Shown here: positions 43,059-51,980 of the stretch, in pieces
Position numbering within the stretch: position 1 is the first letter of the stretch
How the letters are laid out: every line of letters starts with the position of its first letter
Source: Halobacillus_B sp963739045
GTDB taxonomy: Bacteria > Bacillota > Bacilli > Bacillales > Halobacillaceae
Direction of reading: 5' to 3'
NCBI GenBank assembly: GCA_963739045.1
Contig: CAVTYY010000004.1
Location: 992,001 to 1,056,000, forward strand
DNA length: 64,000 bases
Translations under genes and position numbers: made by a program
The notes under the pieces: generated by a model
Database searches by the model: none
Told to the model about the DNA's origin: nothing
The model's input: only the letters and a program-made list of their open reading frames with translations

Positions 43059-44186
43059 GTGGTTACAATTAATAAAGATCGTCTAATTGAAGAATTCATC
43101 GAGCTTGTTAAAGTGGATTCTGAAACTAAAAATGAAGCAAATATTTCAGAGGTTTTAAAAGATAAATTTACTAGTCTTGGAGTAGAGGTATCCGAGGATA
43201 ATGCAAAAGAGATCACGGGGCATGGGGCAAATAATTTAATTTGCAGTCTTAAAGGCACCAAAGACTCAGCAGATCCTATTTACTTTACTTCTCATATGGA
43301 TACAGTGGTACCAGGTAATGGGATAACTCCTTCTATCAAAGATGGGTATATCGTTACAGACGGGACAACGATCCTTGGAGCAGATGATAAAGCGGGTGTA
43401 GCTGCCATTCTTGAAGCGATTCGTTCTATTCAGGAACAAAAAGTGGAACATGGTGATTTGCAATTTATTATTACCGTTGGAGAAGAAAGCGGACTTGTAG
43501 GGGCAAAAGCTTTAAACCCTGACGATTTGAAAGCTAAATATGGATACGCCATTGATAGTGATGGACAAGTAGGCAACATCATTATTGCAGCACCAACTCA
43601 AGCGAAATTGAATGCTGTCGTTAAAGGTAAAACAGCGCATGCTGGAGTGGCTCCTGAAAAAGGCGTATCAGCAATCACGCTTGCTTCAAAAGCGATTGCT
43701 AAAATGCCTTTAGGACGTATTGATGACGAAACTACCGCTAACATTGGCCGTTTTGAAGGCGGAAAACAAACAAATATTGTTTGTGACCATGTTGAAATCC
43801 TTGCGGAAGCACGCTCACTCGTTCCAGAAAAAATGCAAGCTCAAGTAGAAAAAATGAAAAAAGCTTTTTATGATACTGCTGAGGAAATGGGCGGAGAAGT
43901 AGATATTCAAGTGGATATTATGTATCCAGGCTTTAAACAAAAAGCTGGGGACCAGGTGGTAGAAATAGCTCGTGCAGCTGCTAAAAGAATTGGCAGAGAA
44001 AGTGAACTGTTAACGAGCGGCGGCGGAAGTGACGCTAATGTAATTGCTGGTCATGGTATTCCAACAGTAAATCTGTCTGTAGGATATGAAGAAATTCATA
44101 CAACAAATGAACGTATCCCTGTAGCAGAACTGGAAAAAATAGCAGAGTTTGTAACCGCAATTATAGAAGAAGCAGCTAATCAATAA
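43059..44186 (+). CDS. yqjE: M20 family peptidase, tripeptidase T-like (YqjE)
   Basis: A 375-residue zinc aminopeptidase of the M20 family. Seen are FTSHMDTVVPG (metal His and catalytic Asp), LGADDKAGVAAILEA (bridging Asp), VGEESGLVGAKAL (catalytic Glu pair), the dimerisation domain with GKTAHAGVAPEKGVSAI, and GSDANVIAGHG. GTG 43059 is chosen because AAAGGAGG (43041-43048) is 10 nt upstream; a TTG at 42987 lies before that site. In B. subtilis yqjE also follows yqjD. Its link to the methylmalonyl-CoA genes is positional only. Confidence 0.9.
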   Translation: MVTINKDRLIEEFIELVKVDSETKNEANISEVLKDKFTSLGVEVSEDNAKEITGHGANNLICSLKGTKDSADPIYFTSHMDTVVPGNGITPSIKDGYIVTDGTTILGADDKAGVAAILEAIRSIQEQKVEHGDLQFIITVGEESGLVGAKALNPDDLKAKYGYAIDSDGQVGNIIIAAPTQAKLNAVVKGKTAHAGVAPEKGVSAITLASKAIAKMPLGRIDDETTANIGRFEGGKQTNIVCDHVEILAEARSLVPEKMQAQVEKMKKAFYDTAEEMGGEVDIQVDIMYPGFKQKAGDQVVEIARAAAKRIGRESELLTSGGGSDANVIAGHGIPTVNLSVGYEEIHTTNERIPVAELEKIAEFVTAIIEEAANQ

Positions 44187-44204
44187 AAGAACGAACAAAA
44201 ACAT

Positions 44205-44243
44205 AAAACCCGAACCTGGTTTCCTCCTGGTTCGGGTTTTATT
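44205..44243 (+). terminator. Terminator after yqjE (CCCGAACC family)
   Basis: AAAACCCGAACC (44205-44216) pairs with GGTTCGGGTTTT (44229-44240). Confidence 0.92.
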
Positions 44244-44417
44244 TATATTTTTATATGATGTCAGCGATTCGTATACAATTTCGCCATATAATCTTCCTCA
44301 AAACCACAGGAAGATTTACTATCTAGGAGGCTGCCAGTTTTTTTCTTCAAGATCACTTCAAGTGAAGATATCTATATACTGGAGTTTATCTTTATAAAAT
44401 ACTTTTAAGGAAGTCAT

Positions 44418-45872
44418 TTATAAATTTTCTGCCTTCTTATAAGACTGTTCTCTATCTGATCTTTCCTCTTCTTCCTCCAGTGGAGGCGAGGTTTTCTTAA
44501 TGAAAAAGGAAAGGATAATCCCTATAAACGACAACACAGTAATGACAAAAAATGCGACATTCACTCCGTGAATTCCTGGGTAGTCTATGGATGAATCCTG
44601 CTGGGCTTGTTCCGTAGTAGTGGTCATGACAGTTACTAAAATGGCCGTACCTATAGAAGCGGCGACTTGACGCATCGTATTGCTCATAGCAGCCCCGTGA
44701 GGAATAAGCTTGTTTGGCAATTGATTTAATCCCGCAGTAGTCACCGGCATCATGACCATTGATAATCCCAGCATCCGAATACCATATAAAACGGTAATAA
44801 AGGTAAAGGTGGTGGACGGGTTTAGGTTGGAAAAGACTAGCGACGTTCCAGTAATCAGGGTTAATCCAATAATGGCGAGCCACCTAGCTCCAATTTTATC
44901 AAAGATTCTTCCAGTAATCGGCGACATAAATCCGCTGACTAAGGCACCGGGCAAAATCGCCAGTCCTGATTCCATTGCTGTAAAGTCCCTCATATTCTGC
45001 ATATAAAGAGGAATTAATGTTTCAGAGCCAATTAGCCCCATAAAGCAAATCATCCCAAGGACGGTTGTGATAGAAAAGACAGCGTTTTTAAATACTCGGA
45101 ACTCGAGCATTGGATGCGACATTTTTAATTGACGGAGGATGAATAGAACCAAGCCGAGAATACCTATCCCAATCGACAGCACGGTCCGGACATTCTCCCA
45201 GCCAAAATTACCTGCACAAGTAAATCCATAGAGTAATCCACCAAATCCAAGAGTAGACATGATAATAGATGGAATATCTACTTTTGGATACGTTAGTTCT
45301 GTCACATTACGTAAGACAAACCAGGCAATAACAATATCTATGATGGCGATGGGTAAAATAATCAGGAATAAAACTCTCCAAGAGTAATTGGCCGTTACCC
45401 ACCCTGATAGTGCGGGTCCGATTGCCGGAGCAAAGGAAATGACTAGGCCAATCAATCCCATGGCAGCTCCACGCTTATTTACTGGAAAGATTAATAAAAA
45501 TACAGTTTGCATGAGCGGAAGCATAATTCCTGCCCCACTGGATTGGACAATTCTTCCTAATAATAAAATTTGAAAATTTGGAGCAATGGCTCCTATAACC
45601 GTTCCTATGACGAAAATACTCATGGCGGATATAAATAGTTGTCTAGTAGTAAATCTTTCGATAAGAAAAGCACTTATCGGAATCATTATCCCGTTGACCA
45701 GCATAAATACGGTGGTCAGCCATTGAGCTGTGTTAGCTGAAATATTCATTTCCTTCATAATTGGCGGGATTGCTGTAATCATTAAGGTTTGGTTTAATAT
45801 AGTAATAAATGCTCCTGCGAGCAGCAAGGAAGCAATTAATACTTTGCTATATGACTGGGTGCTGTTGGTCAT
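44418..45872 (-). CDS. MFS multidrug exporter, DHA2 (EmrB/QacA) family
   Basis: A 484-residue proton antiporter with about 14 hydrophobic segments. The DHA2 features are LNQTLMITAIPPIMKEMNIS in the first loop, LGRIVQSSGAGIMLPLMQTV (motif with R) and the antiporter motif C-like AMGLIGLVISFAPAIGPALSGWV in helix 5. A charged tail EEEERSDREQSYKK closes it. AAGGAGG precedes the ATG. It would expel hydrophobic drugs or antiseptics; the substrate is unknown. No adjacent TetR or MarR gene is present. Confidence 0.9.
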   Translation of the reverse strand: MTNSTQSYSKVLIASLLLAGAFITILNQTLMITAIPPIMKEMNISANTAQWLTTVFMLVNGIMIPISAFLIERFTTRQLFISAMSIFVIGTVIGAIAPNFQILLLGRIVQSSGAGIMLPLMQTVFLLIFPVNKRGAAMGLIGLVISFAPAIGPALSGWVTANYSWRVLFLIILPIAIIDIVIAWFVLRNVTELTYPKVDIPSIIMSTLGFGGLLYGFTCAGNFGWENVRTVLSIGIGILGLVLFILRQLKMSHPMLEFRVFKNAVFSITTVLGMICFMGLIGSETLIPLYMQNMRDFTAMESGLAILPGALVSGFMSPITGRIFDKIGARWLAIIGLTLITGTSLVFSNLNPSTTFTFITVLYGIRMLGLSMVMMPVTTAGLNQLPNKLIPHGAAMSNTMRQVAASIGTAILVTVMTTTTEQAQQDSSIDYPGIHGVNVAFFVITVLSFIGIILSFFIKKTSPPLEEEEERSDREQSYKKAENL

Positions 45873-46535
45873 CTGAAATTCCCTCCTTACTTCGGCTGAA
45901 TTCTGCCTGATAGTTCCCTGTAACCACTATGGACTAGTCAGACTTGAACACTGAAGTTTGCTTTGTGATTAGATCCATATATACAGACACGTCGGTAGTG
46001 AAGATTTTCGCGTTATATTAATAAGCATAGAATGCTCTTCTTTCTTCTTCACACGTTCGATAGTCATTAGAAGAAGTAAAAACGATCTATTTTAACTGAT
46101 AGATCAACCATGCTGATGAGCAGGATGAAAATATAAAATAGAACACACTTGCTTTACCATTTATAAGATTATACGTTGAGGCAGTTAAGCTTACAAACAT
46201 AATGCCTAGTGTTTAATAAATTGGTAGTTGTGCCTGAGAGATATCAATAGAACAGAGAAGTCTGGATTGTATTTGCTTACCCTGAATAACCGTGCTTTTA
46301 CCTTTCCATTTTCGTTAAACTTAACCGGAATGAACCATATATTCACCGGGCGTTTTCAGTTCGGGTAATCGAATGAGTTATAATTAGACTTTCACTTTAA
46401 CTCAATTGCAGGAGGGCTGATATAGTTGGGAGCGGGAGTACACTGATGCCTTAGGCGTGTAGTTATTTACATAAAACGGAAAGTGAACTAGGCTATATAA
46501 ATACTCATTTTTTCCTGGAAAGGGGATAATAAAAG
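45873..46535. other. 663-base gap with no recognisable gene
   Basis: No frame on either strand looks coding. The clearest structure is a 7-bp inverted repeat GATCTAT-N8-ATAGATC (46084-46090 with 46099-46105), which lacks a T run and could be an operator for the divergent MFS gene. A GCAGGAGGG site at 46409-46417 leads only to a five-codon frame. AT content rises through the centre. It probably contains the two divergent promoters and decayed sequence. Confidence 0.4.
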
Positions 46536-47324
46536 TTGGCATTCGTAAAATTTAAAGATATTTGCGGTGACTTATTTATTCCAGCACCACAAAAAAATAA
46601 TAAATCGGCAATCCTATGGCTGCCGGGTCTGCCTAATAAACCCAGCGTGGAAGACATGGGACAGCCACTTGCTGACTTAGGATTTACAATTCTTCAATTG
46701 CGCTATCCAGGTAATTGGGAGAGTAAGGGAGCTTTTGGTCCTTCCACCTCATTGGAAGGTGCCATACAGGGACTGGAATTATTAGCAAGCGGGGAAAGTT
46801 ACGATCAACTAAAGAAGAAGAACGTTCATTGGGATACTGAGCGTCTATTCATTGCAGGAAATAGTTATGGTGGGGCTATAGCACTCTCTGCCCTGGCGAA
46901 GAGCAGTTTAGCAGAAGGAGCTGTCTGTTTTTGTCCTTTACTAGAGCCACATTTGCAAAATGTCTATAAGAATGAGGAAGACCTCCAGGCTTTGTATTCC
47001 TATATAACTAAAGAACATTCCACAGACTACAGGGAGTTTAATGAGCAGGAGTGGAAGAGGTTTATGGACGGGAATCATCAGGTGAATCCGAGTCAATATA
47101 TTGAGCAGTTGAAAGACGAACCCATCCTGTTAATCCACGGAGCAAGCGACACGAGTATTCTCCCGTACCATACGATAGATTTCTTTCATAAACTTACAGA
47201 AGCGGGCTCATGTAGTGCTGAACTGAAGATTATAACCGGCAAAGGCCATGGTAAGGGTTTAAGAAATGCAGCTACAGAAATATGGACGGAGTGGCTGTTC
47301 AATGATTCTCATTCCTGTATATAA
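46536..47324 (+). CDS. Alpha/beta hydrolase
   Basis: A 262-residue single-domain hydrolase resembling the acylaminoacyl-peptidase/prolyl-oligopeptidase-like group. The nucleophile elbow is AGNSYGGAIALSAL (serine), the acid is probably D in LIHGASDTSI, and the His lies in GKGHGKGL, giving a full triad. TTG 46536 has AAAGGGG (46519-46525) 10 nt upstream. It stands alone before the DNA polymerase IV gene. The substrate is unknown. Confidence 0.78.
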   Translation: MAFVKFKDICGDLFIPAPQKNNKSAILWLPGLPNKPSVEDMGQPLADLGFTILQLRYPGNWESKGAFGPSTSLEGAIQGLELLASGESYDQLKKKNVHWDTERLFIAGNSYGGAIALSALAKSSLAEGAVCFCPLLEPHLQNVYKNEEDLQALYSYITKEHSTDYREFNEQEWKRFMDGNHQVNPSQYIEQLKDEPILLIHGASDTSILPYHTIDFFHKLTEAGSCSAELKIITGKGHGKGLRNAATEIWTEWLFNDSHSCI

Positions 47325-47407
47325 TTGAAGCTGACTGGAGCATACTCTTATCCTATTTCCCTTTAGTCTCTCTTTAAGACTCCTTTCAATTACAGCAGCG
47401 ATAATCA

Positions 47408-47432
47408 TGGTATAATTAAGGAACAACCGTTC
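47408..47432 (+). promoter_or_regulatory. Extended -10 promoter plus LexA (SOS) box of the Pol IV gene
   Basis: TGGTATAAT (47408-47416) is a perfect extended -10. GAACAACCGTTC (47421-47432), followed by G, matches the Bacillus SOS box CGAAC-N4-GTTCG except for its first base. It covers the expected transcription start. Confidence 0.72.
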
Positions 47433-47451
47433 GAATAAAGGAAGGATTCTA

Positions 47452-48696
47452 GTGTCAAAATGGTACCCTAAAAACGGCAGGGTTATTTTTCATGTCGATA
47501 TGAACAGCTTTTATGCTTCAGTAGAGATGGCTTTTAATCCTGAATTAAAAGGAAAACCGCTGGCTATCGCCGGTAATCCGGAAGAGCGCCGGGGAATTGT
47601 GGTGACGAGCAGTTATGAAGCAAGGAAGTTTGGGGTGAAAACAACAATGCCAGTCGGAGAAGCCAGAAGGCTTTGTCCCAACCTTCTTGTCTTGAAACCA
47701 ACTTTTGAAAGATACCGTACGGCCTCTAAAGAAATGTTTAAGATTCTTTCAGAAGTCACCGAGTTAGTGCAGCCTGTTTCCATTGATGAAGGGTATTTGG
47801 ACATTACGGGATGCGCCGATCAGGGAGCTCCGCCGGAAATCGCTGAAAGGATTCAACAAAGAATATTCGCAGAACTGGACTTGCCTTGCAGTATAGGAAT
47901 TGCTCCGAATAAATTTTTAGCTAAGATGGCTTCTGATATGAAAAAACCGATGGGGATTACAATTCTAAGAAAAAGAGATTTAGACAAAAAGCTTTGGCCG
48001 CTTCCGATCGAAGAAATGTATGGTGTTGGTGAAAAAACAGCCCTCAAGCTAAGAAAAATAGGGGTGAAAACAATTGGAGATCTTGCTCATCATTCCGTTT
48101 TAGAATTAAAACAAGTGCTGGGCATAAATGGGGAAAGACTGCAAAATCGTGCAAATGGAATCGACAATAGGGAAGTAGACCCTGATGCAGTCCATGAATT
48201 TAAAAGTATTGGCACCTCAACAACGCTTCCTCATGATACAACAGATGAAACAGAAATTCGCCAGGTTCTGCGCAGACTTTCACGGAAAGTAGAGAGCCGG
48301 ATGAATAATAAGAAGGTATTAAGCCGTAATATCCAATTGATGATCCGGTATTACGATCGTAAAACAGTAACTAGAAGTAAGCAGCTGCATGATTTTATTG
48401 CTACGGCTGATGAGTTATATAATGCTGCCCTTCTTCAGTTTGATACTCACTGGAACCAAGAACCAGTGAGGCTGCTTGGAATAACGGCACAGGATCTTGC
48501 GGAAAAATCAGAAATTACCCAGCAGCTTGATTTATTTAATTATGAAGAATATGCGGGCAAGGAGAAGTTGTACAAAGCGATTGATGAGCTAACAGAGAAA
48601 TACGGTCATAATCCATTTCAAAAGATAAATCTCCCCGGAGATAGTCAAGTAAGTACAAGTTTTCAAAAGGATTTCTTAGATGATTTTAAGAAATAG
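47452..48696 (+). CDS. dinB: DNA polymerase IV (Y family, YqjH/PolY1)
   Basis: Translesion polymerase of 414 residues, the length of B. subtilis YqjH. The catalytic motif is FHVDMNSFYASVE (D and E metal ligands) with SIDEGYLDIT, a thumb with the HhH-like GVGEKTALKLRKIGVKTIGDL, and a little-finger domain. Near the C-terminus QLDLFNYEEY is a beta-clamp-binding motif (QLDLF). GTG 47452 follows AAGGAAGG. An SOS box lies at its promoter, so DNA damage should induce it. Confidence 0.94.
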   Translation: MSKWYPKNGRVIFHVDMNSFYASVEMAFNPELKGKPLAIAGNPEERRGIVVTSSYEARKFGVKTTMPVGEARRLCPNLLVLKPTFERYRTASKEMFKILSEVTELVQPVSIDEGYLDITGCADQGAPPEIAERIQQRIFAELDLPCSIGIAPNKFLAKMASDMKKPMGITILRKRDLDKKLWPLPIEEMYGVGEKTALKLRKIGVKTIGDLAHHSVLELKQVLGINGERLQNRANGIDNREVDPDAVHEFKSIGTSTTLPHDTTDETEIRQVLRRLSRKVESRMNNKKVLSRNIQLMIRYYDRKTVTRSKQLHDFIATADELYNAALLQFDTHWNQEPVRLLGITAQDLAEKSEITQQLDLFNYEEYAGKEKLYKAIDELTEKYGHNPFQKINLPGDSQVSTSFQKDFLDDFKK

Positions 48697-48750
48697 ATCC
48701 TCATGTTTGATGCTTTTTGTTTGAGAAAGGCAGGGACAAAAAATTTTTAG

Positions 48751-48785
48751 AAAACCCGGACCATTTCTATTGGTTCGGGTTTTCT
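48751..48785 (+). terminator. Terminator after dinB (CCCGAACC family)
   Basis: ACCCGGACCA (48754-48763) pairs with TGGTTCGGGT (48771-48780) with one G-T, flanked by AAA and TTTTCTGTG. Confidence 0.88.
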
Positions 48786-48854
48786 GTGTTTTACTTTAAA
48801 TGGAAAGCAGCAGAAGAGTATTCATCTGAAAGCAGGATTCGATATGATGAGAAA

Positions 48855-48953
48855 TGAAATATTTTCATTGAAATATTTCAAAAAATATTGTGCATCACTT
48901 AGGGTTATAGTAAGATGAAGTAAGAAATGAAATAATTTATTAATATTATTTCA
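48855..48953. promoter_or_regulatory. Cluster of TGAAATA inverted repeats before the ABC exporter
   Basis: Three repeats share the half-site TGAAAT: TGAAATATTTTCA (48855-48867), the perfect palindrome TGAAATATTTCA (48869-48880), and TGAAATAAT-N8-ATTATTTCA (48928-48936 with 48945-48953). They bracket a weak promoter candidate TTGTGC (48888) with TAAGAT (48911). They look like operators for a regulator of this exporter; its gene is not adjacent. Confidence 0.45.
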
Positions 48954-48977
48954 AAACTTCGACTGGAGATGATGGTT

Positions 48978-49679
48978 ATGGCTATTCAAGTGTCCAATGT
49001 CCAAAAAACTTACCAGAGTGGTGAAGTAGCGATTCAAGCTTTAAGGAATGCCTCCTTAACCATACCTGATCAGGAAATTGTAACGATACTAGGTCCATCC
49101 GGCTCTGGAAAATCTACTCTACTTAATGTGATTGGTGGTATTGATGGCTTTGACACAGGATCAATTGAGATTGCAGGAAGTAAACTTGAGGAATTGAACA
49201 GGCATCAATTAACGGAGTTTAGAAGAAAGCACATAGGGTTTATTTTTCAGCAATATAACTTAATTCCTGCGCTTACTGTCGAAGAAAATATAGAGGTAGG
49301 CAAAGAATTAAGCACAAGCCCGCTCGATATGAAAGAGATACTGGAAAAAGTAGGGATGCTAGACAAAAAAGATAAATTTCCTTACCAGCTGAGCGGGGGG
49401 GAGCAGCAAAGAGCAGCCATTGCACGGGCCCTTATTAAAAACCCTGAGTTTTTATTATGTGATGAACCAACAGGTGCGCTGGATGAAGATACAGGGAAGA
49501 ACATTCTCCGTTTGTTGAAATTTGTTAATCAAACCTATGGGAGAACGGTACTGATCATTACTCACAATCAGGGGATAGGGGACATGGCTCACCGGGTAAT
49601 CCGCATGAAAAGCGGAGAGATCATTGAAACTGATGAAAATGACACACCTATCGATCCGGAGAGGGTGACCTGGGCATGA
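48978..49679 (+). CDS. ABC exporter ATPase (MacB/LolD-like)
   Basis: A 233-residue ATPase with Walker A GPSGSGKST, Q-loop FIFQQYNLIPALTVEEN, signature LSGGEQQRAAIARAL, Walker B FLLCDEPTGALD and switch His in ITHNQ. This is the MacB/LolD subclass paired with FtsX-fold permeases, often for peptide or antibiotic resistance or sensing. ATG 48978 has TGGAG (48964-48968) 9 nt upstream; ATGs at 48969 and 48972 are too close to it. It overlaps the permease start by four bases. Confidence 0.92.
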   Translation: MAIQVSNVQKTYQSGEVAIQALRNASLTIPDQEIVTILGPSGSGKSTLLNVIGGIDGFDTGSIEIAGSKLEELNRHQLTEFRRKHIGFIFQQYNLIPALTVEENIEVGKELSTSPLDMKEILEKVGMLDKKDKFPYQLSGGEQQRAAIARALIKNPEFLLCDEPTGALDEDTGKNILRLLKFVNQTYGRTVLIITHNQGIGDMAHRVIRMKSGEIIETDENDTPIDPERVTWA

Positions 49680-51928
49680 TACTCCGTAAAACAATCCCCA
49701 GAACAATTAAAGAAAAGAAATTTCAATATGGCGGAGTAACCATTCTTCTCGTCCTTGCGGTAATGTTGTATGTTTCATTGTCCATGGCTATTTCAACTTT
49801 GGACAAAAGAAATCAGCAGTTCTCAGAAAACTATAACCAGGAAAGCTTTCACTTTTTAACGGGATCTCCATTATCTCAAGTCCAATTACAAAGGCTGGAA
49901 GATCAATATCCCTTAACACTCGAAGCAAGGAAGTATCAGGACATTTCGCTGGGAGAGGATACCACACTGCGAATTTTAGGGGAAACACAAACGATTAACA
50001 TTCCCTATATTTCGGAAGGAAGTATGCCGAAGAATCCTGGAGACGTAGCTTTGGCTAAGATGTTTGCTCAGAAGAATGATTACGAAATTGGCGACTCCAT
50101 TGAAATGAATGGAGTAAAAGGTAAAGTAACTGGATATGTATATCTTCCTGATTATATTTATATGATTAAACAGCAGTACGACCTCCTTAGTAACGCGAAA
50201 GAGTTTGGAATAGGAGTGACCAGTGAAGAAACTTTTCAGCAAATGTCTGGTTCTGCCCAGACTGAAGTATTGGGATGGAATAAGGAAGATAAGCTGCCAC
50301 CAGGTTTCACTCAGGAGGTTCAGAATATTACCCCGATTCTGCAGTTTGTCGCACGGGAGGATAATACAAGAATCCAGTTTGTAGAATCTGAAATTAACGG
50401 GGCCAGCACGACAATTTCCTCTCTCTCTGTGTTTATTTTAGCTCTTTCTGTGGCTATGATTCTAATGCTGATGAAACGGCGGTTAGATATGCAGAGAAAA
50501 GAAATAGGGACCTTATTAGCTTTAGGTTACCGAAAAAAAGAACTGCTGCTTCATTATCTAGGCTACGCTTGGTTTATTGGGCTGACGGGAAGTATATTGG
50601 GGATATTAGCTGGAGCGGGACTTTCTGTGCCCTTTTCAAATCTTTATTCGAATTATTTTAACTTGCCGCGTATTTCTTTGTTTGACTGGAGCCCGGCTGT
50701 ACTCATCGTCGGTTTCATTATTCCAGTCGTATTACTGGTCCTCTTAACCAGTATTGTGATATATCGAGCTCTTAATAAGGATCCTCTGACTTTACTAAGA
50801 CCTAAAGAAATTACAACAGGCAAAAAATCATGGCTGGAGAAACTTCCATTTTTAAATTCCGGGTCTTTTATTCGACGATTTCGATTGAGACTGTTAGTTC
50901 GCAGTAAATCAAGAAGCTTCTATATATTTCTAGGAGTGATGTTTTCCACCATCTTACTTTTCTTTGGTTTTATTAGTTTCCGTTCTATGGACCAGCTGGT
51001 AGATTCTACTTATCAGGATATCCAGACCTATAACTATGCAGTTCATTTTAAATCGTTGCAAACTGAAGAACTTTCCAGCTCACAAAGTCCTTTTGTCACA
51101 TCCGAAATGACTGTTCATAATGAAAAAGACAAGGCTAAGGTAACGAGCTATGGCATTAAACCAGCAACTGAGTATATCAAGCTGCTTAATGGCAGCCATC
51201 TCCTCAATGACCAGCTGAAGGACGGTGCAGTAGTTAGTCAGCCGCTCGCAGCTATATTAAATTTACACGTCGGAGATCCTCTGACGATTGAAAATACAAT
51301 TAATGAAAAGGAATTAAAAACCGAGGTAACAGGAATTACCGATATTTATATTGGGAAGTCCATTTATCTGCCTTTAGATAAGGAAAATGAATTTTTGGGA
51401 TATCCAAAGGGTTCTTATACAGCGTTGTGGCAGAATGAAAAGCCAAAGATTACTGATGATGTATTTTTGATCGAGGATAAACAAAAGGTGATTGACAGCT
51501 TTGAAGCCTCATCTGGTGCTACAAGATATTCCGTATTCGGAATGGCTGGTTTCGCTATGGTCATTGGAGTGCTTGTATTAACTTTATTAACGAATTTAAT
51601 TGTGGAGGAGAATTCTCCGTCGATTTCGCTCTTTAAAGTAATGGGCTACCATGATAAAGAAATTTCAAGTTTAGTCTTAAATGTTTACACACCGATTGTA
51701 TTTCTTTCTTACTTTCTATCGATTCCTTTAGCTCTGTTTGGTTTGAACCAAATCTTTAATTCTATGGCGGAGCAAACAGGTTTTTTATTCCCAACTGAAA
51801 TTACTTGGTGGATGGTCCTCTTAGGTTTGGGGATTATCTGGGTAACCTACTGGATCTCATTAAGCTTATCCAAGAGGAAGTTAAAACAGGTTTCTCTTCA
51901 AGAAGCTTTAAAGAAGCAGCAGGATTAG
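49676..51928 (+). CDS. FtsX-family ABC exporter permease
   Basis: A 750-residue permease with ten-segment-type topology: a first membrane helix (about 17-38), a large extracytoplasmic region (about 40-245), three helices (about 250-365), another helix at about 415-435, a second outer region (about 440-615), and three final helices to residue 735. FtsX motifs are MKRRLDMQRKEIGTLLALGY and SISLFKVMGYHDKEISSL before the helix sets. No adjacent two-component system is seen, unlike BceAB modules. Translation is coupled to the ATPase (ATGA overlap). Confidence 0.88.
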   Translation: MILRKTIPRTIKEKKFQYGGVTILLVLAVMLYVSLSMAISTLDKRNQQFSENYNQESFHFLTGSPLSQVQLQRLEDQYPLTLEARKYQDISLGEDTTLRILGETQTINIPYISEGSMPKNPGDVALAKMFAQKNDYEIGDSIEMNGVKGKVTGYVYLPDYIYMIKQQYDLLSNAKEFGIGVTSEETFQQMSGSAQTEVLGWNKEDKLPPGFTQEVQNITPILQFVAREDNTRIQFVESEINGASTTISSLSVFILALSVAMILMLMKRRLDMQRKEIGTLLALGYRKKELLLHYLGYAWFIGLTGSILGILAGAGLSVPFSNLYSNYFNLPRISLFDWSPAVLIVGFIIPVVLLVLLTSIVIYRALNKDPLTLLRPKEITTGKKSWLEKLPFLNSGSFIRRFRLRLLVRSKSRSFYIFLGVMFSTILLFFGFISFRSMDQLVDSTYQDIQTYNYAVHFKSLQTEELSSSQSPFVTSEMTVHNEKDKAKVTSYGIKPATEYIKLLNGSHLLNDQLKDGAVVSQPLAAILNLHVGDPLTIENTINEKELKTEVTGITDIYIGKSIYLPLDKENEFLGYPKGSYTALWQNEKPKITDDVFLIEDKQKVIDSFEASSGATRYSVFGMAGFAMVIGVLVLTLLTNLIVEENSPSISLFKVMGYHDKEISSLVLNVYTPIVFLSYFLSIPLALFGLNQIFNSMAEQTGFLFPTEITWWMVLLGLGIIWVTYWISLSLSKRKLKQVSLQEALKKQQD

Positions 51929-51948
51929 TGGCTGATCGGGTTCATTTG

Positions 51949-51980
51949 CAGGATGCCTGGAACTTCAGGCATCCTGTTTA
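51949..51980. terminator. Bidirectional terminator, ABC exporter / aldehyde dehydrogenase
   Basis: CAGGATGCCTG (51949-51959) pairs perfectly with CAGGCATCCTG (51966-51976). TTTAA follows on the plus strand; it lies at the 3' end of both converging genes. Confidence 0.75.

Noticed and set aside
44497..44883. 128-codon frame on the minus strand within the MFS gene
   Set aside because: Same-strand shadow of the transporter in another frame; composition is not protein-like.
48855..48953. Repeats considered as a CRISPR or an insertion-sequence end
   Set aside because: Units are too short and unevenly spaced, with no target duplication or transposase; operator use fits better.
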